This document shows, one piece after another, positions 7,310 through 11,558 of a DNA stretch of 11,558 nucleotides. A program made the translations under genes and the position numbers. Origin of the DNA: a bacterium (GTDB lineage: Bacteria > CBDUZB01 > JAGLHV01); the NCBI GenBank assembly GCA_023143305.1, contig JAGLHV010000020.1, forward strand, positions 1 to 11,558, read 5' to 3'. Within the stretch, counting starts at the first letter, position 1. The number at the start of each line of letters is the position of its first letter. The notes below the pieces were generated by a model. It saw only the letters and a list, made by a program, of their open reading frames with translations. It was not told the origin of the DNA and ran no database searches.

Positions 7310-7338
7310 TTGACAAATATCATTGTTTTATATATAAT
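7310..7338 (+). promoter_or_regulatory. Perfect-consensus sigma-70 promoter for ilvE
   Basis: TTGACA (7310-7315) and TATAAT (7333-7338) are both exact consensus hexamers separated by exactly 17 nt. Transcription should begin near 7345, giving a leader of about 40 nt before the ilvE ATG at 7387. The leader is too short for a leader-peptide attenuator. Such an ideal promoter suggests strong housekeeping expression. Confidence 0.85.
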
Positions 7339-7375
7339 TTTTTTGGTTTTTAATAAATCAACTACAAGACCGAAG

Positions 7376-7382
7376 AGGAGGG
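7376..7382 (+). promoter_or_regulatory. Strong ribosome-binding site of ilvE
   Basis: AGGAGGG fully covers the anti-Shine-Dalgarno core and sits 4-5 nt before the ATG at 7387. Together with the consensus promoter upstream it fixes the start codon. Confidence 0.9.
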
Positions 7383-7386
7383 TTTT

Positions 7387-8304
7387 ATGACTTTTGGAAA
7401 AGGATTAATCTGGTATAACGGCAAATTTGTTAATTGGTCAGAAGCAACAACACATATTCTTTCCCATGTGATTCATTATGGTTCTTCTATTTTTGAAAGT
7501 ATGCGCTGTTATAAAAACGATAAGGGTCCTGTTATTTTTCGCTTAGAAGCTCACATAGACCGCCTTTATGAATCAGCAAAGATATATCGGATAGAAATTC
7601 CCTTTTCTAAACAAACTTTTATTGACGCGGTAATTGAAACTGTCCACAAAAATAATCTTAAGGAATGTTACATCCGTCCCTTTGTTTTCCGGGGATATGG
7701 AAATATGGGCCTGAATCCTTTGGAAAACCCTGTTTGCTGTGCCATTGCCGCCTGGGAATGGGGAGAATATTTAGGTGAAGGAGTCCGGGAAAAAGGAGTA
7801 TCCGTACGCGTTTCTTCCTGGAGAAGGCCGGCACCAAATACTTTCCCGGCTTTAGCTAAGGCCGGTGGCAACTATCTTAATTCACAATTAATTAAAATGG
7901 AAGCTGTTCAGGATGGATTTGATGAAGGTATTGCTTTAGATGCTTATGGTTATGTTTCTGAAGGTTCGGGTGAAAACATCTTTATGATCAAAAACGGTGT
8001 TATTTATACCCCCCCAACCAGTTCTTCTATTCTAGCTGGAATTACCCGTCATAGTATCTTTGTTATTGCCCGAAATTTAAAAATCAGAGTGGAACAACAT
8101 CTTATCCCCCGGGAAGCCTTATATATAGCTGATGAAGTATTTTTTACCGGGACAGCTGTAGAAATAACACCTGTCGTTAAAATAGATAATATTCCTATCA
8201 GTAACGGAAAAAGAGGAACTATTACCGCAAAACTTCAGGACGAATTTTTTGGTATTATTCAAGGTAAGACTCCCGACCCTCAGCAATGGTTAACCTATCT
8301 ATAA
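7387..8304 (+). CDS. ilvE: Branched-chain amino acid aminotransferase (class IV)
   Basis: A 305-residue PLP enzyme that transfers the amino group between glutamate and the 2-oxo acids of leucine, isoleucine and valine in the cytoplasm. Length matches IlvE (about 305-310). The PLP lysine is K158 in [11 protein letters not shown], equivalent to K159 of the E. coli enzyme. Other family signatures are the N-terminal [14 protein letters not shown], then YIRPFVFRG (95-103), EGSGENIF with E192, and [10 protein letters not shown] (254-263). The pattern favours IlvE over D-amino-acid transaminase or aminodeoxychorismate lyase, which share the fold. It stands alone and is the only plus-strand gene, with no other ilv/leu gene in view. 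It has its own ideal promoter and ribosome site and a terminator just after the stop, so it is most likely a single-gene transcription unit. Confidence 0.95.
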   Translation: MTFGKGLIWYNGKFVNWSEATTHILSHVIHYGSSIFESMRCYKNDKGPVIFRLEAHIDRLYESAKIYRIEIPFSKQTFIDAVIETVHKNNLKECYIRPFVFRGYGNMGLNPLENPVCCAIAAWEWGEYLGEGVREKGVSVRVSSWRRPAPNTFPALAKAGGNYLNSQLIKMEAVQDGFDEGIALDAYGYVSEGSGENIFMIKNGVIYTPPTSSSILAGITRHSIFVIARNLKIRVEQHLIPREALYIADEVFFTGTAVEITPVVKIDNIPISNGKRGTITAKLQDEFFGIIQGKTPDPQQWLTYL

Positions 8305-8307
8305 AAA

Positions 8308-8338
8308 CGCAGAATAAATTCGTTGCGGTTATTTTTTC
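8308..8338. terminator. Probable bidirectional terminator between ilvE and glgA
   Basis: CGCA (8308-8311) pairs with TGCG (8324-8327), and GAAT with ATTC inside, to give a small stem with a 2-nt bulge. On the plus strand GTTATTTTTT follows, ending ilvE 4 nt after its stop. On the minus strand the stem is followed by TTTTT (8307-8303), which would end glgA. A second short hairpin, AATGAG-TTT-CTCATT (8348-8362), lies just downstream of the glgA stop. The stem is short, so efficiency is uncertain, but a terminator is expected between these convergent genes. Confidence 0.5.
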
Positions 8339-8364
8339 TTTAAGGTAAATGAGTTTCTCATTAT

Positions 8365-9858
8365 TTATTTACCAACGACAAAACTTTCTGTTGTTTTTAT
8401 TTTCTTTTGTTGTGCTTTTTTATACAATTTTGTGTAATCTCTAGCTGCTTTGTCCCATGAAAAAGTTGCTTCCATTGTGTTTCTTATCAGTTTATCCCAC
8501 TTTTTCTTAACTTTATATGTTTTTATTGCTATCCTAATTGCTTCCAAAAGACTTTTTGCCTTGTATTCAGTAAAAAGAAATCCTTTTCCTTTGCCTGTTT
8601 TAGGATTAAAAAAATCTACTGTATCCGCTAATCCACCTGTTTTATGAACAATAGGAACAGAACCATAAGCAAAACTAATTAGTTGTCCTAAACCGCATGG
8701 TTCAAAATGTGAAGGAATAAGAAACATATCACTACCGGCATAAATTTTATGTGCTAATTTATTATCGAATTTTAAACTAACACTTATTCTACGAGGATAT
8801 TTTTTACCTATTTTTTTAAACAACTCCATATACTCAGGGTCTCCTGTTCCTAAAATAACCAGTTGTAAATTCATTTTCATCATCCGGCCAATTGCTTCAT
8901 GAAGAATGTCCAACCCTTTTTGAGCATCCAAACGAGCAATCAAACCAATTAAAGGAATATCCGAAACAACAGGTAAATCACTTATCTTTTGCAAGTTTTT
9001 TTTGCAAATAATTTTTCCTTCTAAATTATCTAAACTATATTGAGCAATAATGTTTTGATCCTGTTGAGGATTCCATATAGTATAATCTATGCCGTTTATT
9101 ATTCCATAAAGATCTTTTTTCCTATATACAAGCACTCCTTCCATCCCCCTACCAAATTCTTTTCCGGTTTGAATCTGACGACTGTAAGTCTTACTAACCG
9201 TATTTAATATTTCCGCATAAACCAAACCCGTTTTCATAAAATTAATTCGGCCGTGATATTCCAACCGTTGCGGAACAAAATCCCACAAATCAAACCCGGA
9301 TAAATAAAAAACATCTTTGGGGAAAACACCCTGATAAGCAATATTATGTATGGTATAAAGAACAGCAGTACGGAGAAAAAAAGAATCTAATTTATAAAGG
9401 GTTTTAAGGTAAGCAGGAATAAGCCCGGTCTGCCAGTCATTACAATGAATTACGTCGGGCTTAAAATCTATCGCTTTAGTTATTTCTAAAACGGCACGAG
9501 AGAAAAAAATAAACCTTTCCCCATTATCCGGATAATCCCCTAAAGGGGTCTGGTATAAATCATCACGATTATAATATTTCTCATTATCTACAAAATAAAC
9601 CCGAATAGGGTCTTTTGAATTAATTTTACCTTCCATTACTGTAGCTAATTCTACTTTTTTATTAAAAGAAACAGGGATATTTTGAGCAATAATTTTTAAA
9701 TCAAATTCTTTAGCTTCTATTTTTTTATATCGGGGCATAATCACACGAACATCATGTTTGAGCTTTTTCAATGCCTTAGGTAATGCTCCGATCACATCGG
9801 CTAATCCTCCTGTTTTAGCAAAAGGAACGCATTCTGAAGCGGCTATTAAAATATTCAA
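8365..9858 (-). CDS. glgA: Glycogen/starch synthase, GT5 family (ADP-glucose type)
   Basis: A 497-residue cytoplasmic enzyme that extends alpha-1,4-glucan chains from ADP-glucose (or UDP-glucose). It has the GT-B fold of family GT5 at near-normal length. Visible signatures are KTGGLADV (15-22, nucleotide-sugar binding), HCNDWQTG (138-145), HNIAYQG with H171, ARLDAQKG with R309 and K314, and PSHFEPCGLGQ with catalytic E386. KTGGLADT at 406-413 echoes the first motif, as usual in the family. The start codon is TTG at 9858: AGGAG (9870-9866 on the minus strand) lies 7 nt upstream, and the protein then begins MNILIAASE, exactly where GlgA proteins begin. It follows the galT-like gene by 20 nt, so the two are probably co-transcribed. 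TTG may reduce translation relative to galT. Confidence 0.95.
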   Translation of the reverse strand: MNILIAASECVPFAKTGGLADVIGALPKALKKLKHDVRVIMPRYKKIEAKEFDLKIIAQNIPVSFNKKVELATVMEGKINSKDPIRVYFVDNEKYYNRDDLYQTPLGDYPDNGERFIFFSRAVLEITKAIDFKPDVIHCNDWQTGLIPAYLKTLYKLDSFFLRTAVLYTIHNIAYQGVFPKDVFYLSGFDLWDFVPQRLEYHGRINFMKTGLVYAEILNTVSKTYSRQIQTGKEFGRGMEGVLVYRKKDLYGIINGIDYTIWNPQQDQNIIAQYSLDNLEGKIICKKNLQKISDLPVVSDIPLIGLIARLDAQKGLDILHEAIGRMMKMNLQLVILGTGDPEYMELFKKIGKKYPRRISVSLKFDNKLAHKIYAGSDMFLIPSHFEPCGLGQLISFAYGSVPIVHKTGGLADTVDFFNPKTGKGKGFLFTEYKAKSLLEAIRIAIKTYKVKKKWDKLIRNTMEATFSWDKAARDYTKLYKKAQQKKIKTTESFVVGK

Positions 9859-9870
9859 ATTTTTTCTCCT
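9856..9870 (-). promoter_or_regulatory. Ribosome site and TTG start codon of glgA
   Basis: On the minus strand AGGAG (9870-9866), seven spacer bases and TTG (9858-9856) precede the codons for NILIAAS. No ATG exists nearby that would keep the conserved N-terminus, so TTG is the initiator. Confidence 0.85.
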
Positions 9871-9878
9871 GCTACTCT

Positions 9879-10877
9879 TTACTCTTCTACTTCCCTTAAA
9901 AATTTTGCTGCTTCTTCCGGAGAAGTAGGATTAACATAAAAACCGGTTCCCCATTCAAACCCAGCTACTTTAGTTAATTTAGGTATAATTTCTATGTGCC
10001 AGTGATAATAAGGAAGACCGGCATTATTAAGTGGGGCACTATGAATAATGTAATTAAAGGGGGGATTGTCCAAAACTTTATTTATTCTTTCTAAAATTTC
10101 CTTTAATACCCTGGCAAGACTAATTACTTCTCTTTTTTGAATGTCTTCAAAACGACAAGCATGCACTTTAGGTAAAATCCAGGTTTCAAAAGGAAAACGG
10201 GGAGCAAATGGTTCTACAACTACAAAATCTTCATTTTCAATTATCAAACGTTCCCGGGTGTTAATCTCCTGCCTTACTATATCACAAAATACACACCTTT
10301 CCTTATATTCATAATAAGATTTTGCCCCTCTTAACTCTTCTTTTACTCTTTTGGGAACAATAGGAGTAGCTATCAATTGAGAGTGGGGATGAGATAACAA
10401 TGCCCCTGCTCCTGTTCCTCGATTTTTAAAAATAAGAATATATTGAAAACGAACATCCTTTTTTAAATCTATAATTCTATTCCGGTAAACCCAAATAATA
10501 TCTTCAATATTTTTATTTTCCAATTCAAAAATTTCTTTATGATGATCCGGTGTCTCAATAATTATTTCATGAGCTCCAACCCCGTTCATCCGGTCATACA
10601 TGCCTTCCCCTGCTCGATTTAAATGTCCCTCTATTTGTAAAATGGGAAATTTATTAGGAACAACTCGCACCCACCACCCCGGAGAATCTTTTTCTGAAGT
10701 TTCTTCCCGGTAAGCAATAATTTCCGGAGGTGTTTTATCTTCCTGTCCGGCACAAAAAGGACAAAAACCGACATTGGACACTTCCGGTTCTATGGAAAAA
10801 TCAGAAGGCCTTTTTCCCCTTTCAGTAGAAATAATTACCCATCTCCCGATAATAGGATCTTTTCTCAATTCCGGCAT
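9879..10877 (-). CDS. galT: Galactose-1-phosphate uridylyltransferase family protein (GalT-like, two zinc sites)
   Basis: A 332-residue HIT-superfamily enzyme. The classic GalT reaction moves UMP between UDP-glucose and galactose-1-phosphate through a uridylyl-histidine. The active-site motif HPHSQ is at 163-167, with H165 the expected nucleophile. The first zinc site is C39 and C42 (CPFC), H163 and probably H112 or H113. A second Cys pair, C195 and C198 (CVFC), with H239 and a His of HWH (292-294), suggests a second zinc site. That arrangement is also described for the plant GalT-like ADP-glucose phosphorylase. Because the gene heads an operon with glgA and no galK or galE is in view, a role in ADP-glucose or glycogen metabolism is a real alternative to galactose use. 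A G-rich site (GGGGGGTG) about 8 nt upstream supports the ATG at 10877. The family is certain; the substrate is not. Confidence 0.88.
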   Translation of the reverse strand: MPELRKDPIIGRWVIISTERGKRPSDFSIEPEVSNVGFCPFCAGQEDKTPPEIIAYREETSEKDSPGWWVRVVPNKFPILQIEGHLNRAGEGMYDRMNGVGAHEIIIETPDHHKEIFELENKNIEDIIWVYRNRIIDLKKDVRFQYILIFKNRGTGAGALLSHPHSQLIATPIVPKRVKEELRGAKSYYEYKERCVFCDIVRQEINTRERLIIENEDFVVVEPFAPRFPFETWILPKVHACRFEDIQKREVISLARVLKEILERINKVLDNPPFNYIIHSAPLNNAGLPYYHWHIEIIPKLTKVAGFEWGTGFYVNPTSPEEAAKFLREVEE

Positions 10878-10960
10878 TTAAATAGCACCCCCCGCTTTTT
10901 TTACCCTTCTTAAAAATTCCACTAACCTCAATATTTAATAACCCTTCATTTTTTAGTCTA

Positions 10961-10972
10961 TACAATATTGTA
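10961..10972. promoter_or_regulatory. 12-bp perfect palindrome upstream of galT-glgA
   Basis: TACAATATTGTA reads the same on both strands and lies about 85 nt before the galT start, in the 195-nt gap that should contain the operon's promoter. It could be an operator for a dimeric repressor. It is AT-rich and short, and I could not place convincing -35/-10 boxes around it, so chance is possible. Confidence 0.25.
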
Positions 10973-11072
10973 AGATTTAGAATTTATCCGTCGAAATAAA
11001 CCTTGAAAATATCTAAAAAGCATTCTTCTTCCCTCTCTACTGTTTAGATGTTACAAAATTAATTTTTAAAAG

Positions 11073-11558
11073 TCAAGGGGATTGCCCATCTTTATTTAAA
11101 CCTATATCTTTTAATCTTTTCTGCAGAAAAAATAAGTTTTCTCCGGCAATAGAAAAATCAGGGTCTATTTGCAAAGCTTTAAGATAACATTCTCTTGCTT
11201 TTTTCCAGTTTTTCATCTTAGTATAAATATATCCTAAATTATTATAAATATCTTTGTTATCAGAATCTAATTTTAAAGCTCTATTATAAAGCATTAATCC
11301 TTCATTTAACATTTCTTTTTCCAGATAAATCTGCCCTAAATTAATATGAATAAATATATTAAGGGGATTAATTTTTAATGCCTGCTTATAATTTTCCACC
11401 GCCTTCTCCCATTGTTTTATCTTAAAATACTGCACCCCCAGATTAAAATATATCTCATCATACCCCGGATGAGCACGTATGGCATCCTGATAAGCCCTGA
11501 GAGAACCTTTTATATTCCCTCTTTTCGCCAACAGATTTCCTAATTGATAATTAGTACG
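11073..11558 (-). CDS. Tetratricopeptide repeat (TPR) protein, C-terminal part (5' end outside window)
   Basis: The minus-strand reading frame is open from the window edge to a TGA at 11075-11073, giving at least 161 residues. An internal TTG at 11531 could be mistaken for the start, but the codons before it continue a TPR helix (YQLGNLLAKRG), so the gene clearly begins outside the window. About four TPR units of 34 residues are visible, each with the usual pattern: NLG in helix A, a Gly or small residue near position 8, and A-Y-x-x-A-L-x-x-x-P at the end (for example KALQIDPDF). The last unit is followed by a short polar tail ending DGQSP. TPR arrays bind other proteins; nothing here shows the partner, any extra N-terminal domain (such as a glycosyltransferase or membrane segment), or the location in the cell. 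The 195-nt gap makes co-transcription with galT possible but uncertain. Confidence 0.85.
   Translation of the reverse strand, partial: RTNYQLGNLLAKRGNIKGSLRAYQDAIRAHPGYDEIYFNLGVQYFKIKQWEKAVENYKQALKINPLNIFIHINLGQIYLEKEMLNEGLMLYNRALKLDSDNKDIYNNLGYIYTKMKNWKKARECYLKALQIDPDFSIAGENLFFLQKRLKDIGLNKDGQSP

Larger units (their letters stand above)
6980..7386. other. Divergent intergenic region between the MNT gene and ilvE
   Basis: This 407-nt stretch separates diverging genes and holds a promoter for each, listed separately. The middle (about 7079-7286) is less AT-rich than the flanks and has no recognisable gene. A plus-strand frame at 7161-7313 (ATG, 50 codons) has no visible ribosome site and no familiar motif. 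Overlapping minus-strand frames look no more protein-like. Its ends carry a 7-bp inverted match, GATATTG (7079-7085) and CAATATC (7280-7286). It could be a decayed gene, a small repeated element or an RNA, and none of these can be established here. Confidence 0.5.

Noticed and set aside
7067..7316. Two overlapping minus-strand frames (73 and 64 codons)
   Set aside because: Different frames of the same non-coding stretch, without ribosome sites or motifs; one begins with TTG inside the ilvE promoter's -35 region. Not supported as genes.
7668..7871. Minus-strand open frame of 67 codons
   Set aside because: Antisense to the conserved core of ilvE around the PLP lysine; no independent support.
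8450..8647. Plus-strand open frame of 65 codons
   Set aside because: Antisense to the C-terminal domain of glgA; no ribosome site or motif.
11529..11531. TTG as the start codon of the TPR gene
   Set aside because: The frame stays open to the window edge, and the nine codons before the TTG continue a TPR helix, so the gene is cut by the edge rather than starting here.

Overview
The window comes from an AT-rich bacterial chromosome; GC looks to be about one third by eye. The host is almost certainly a diderm: one operon encodes a beta-barrel protein with a signal peptide and a C-terminal Phe, a periplasmic LolA-like protein and an RND exporter. There is no rRNA, tRNA, CRISPR array, phage gene or transposase. 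The genes look like core metabolism and envelope functions of a little-studied lineage, but the sequence alone does not fix the phylum. Every gene except ilvE lies on the minus strand.

Layout from left to right. (1) 1-2044, minus: a HAD phosphatase, then a DUF1007 periplasmic metal-binding protein, then a NicO-family metal permease cut by the left edge. The last two overlap by 8 nt and resemble the ZevA/ZevB zinc system. (2) 2045-2314: a 270-nt gap with two neighbouring hairpins, one of them a long interrupted stem that ends just after a stop codon. (3) 2315-6584, minus: a tightly coupled three-gene operon of a LolA-like periplasmic protein, an MMPL/RND (HAE3-type) exporter and a DUF1302-like outer-membrane beta-barrel. 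Together they could move a hydrophobic compound or lipid across the envelope. (4) 6686-6979, minus: a stand-alone minimal nucleotidyltransferase (MNT) with degraded catalytic residues and no HEPN partner in view. (5) 6980-7386: a divergent intergenic region with a promoter for the MNT gene and a perfect-consensus sigma-70 promoter for ilvE, plus about 200 nt of unexplained sequence. (6) 7387-8304, plus: ilvE. (7) A probable bidirectional terminator between the convergent ilvE and glgA. (8) 8365-10877, minus: a galT-like gene followed by glgA, which starts with TTG. They probably form a sugar-nucleotide/glycogen operon. (9) 11073-11558, minus: the C-terminal part of a TPR protein, open at the right edge.

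How the genes work together: the LolA-like/RND/barrel set has a component in the periplasm, inner membrane and outer membrane, and forms a physical transport route. DUF1007 and NicO form a metal-handling pair. GalT and GlgA link sugar-1-phosphate/nucleotide-sugar chemistry to glycogen. The most interesting points are the degenerate orphan MNT protein, the compact three-part export operon, the two-zinc-site GalT next to glgA (possibly an ADP-glucose phosphorylase), and the large hairpins at 2225-2312.
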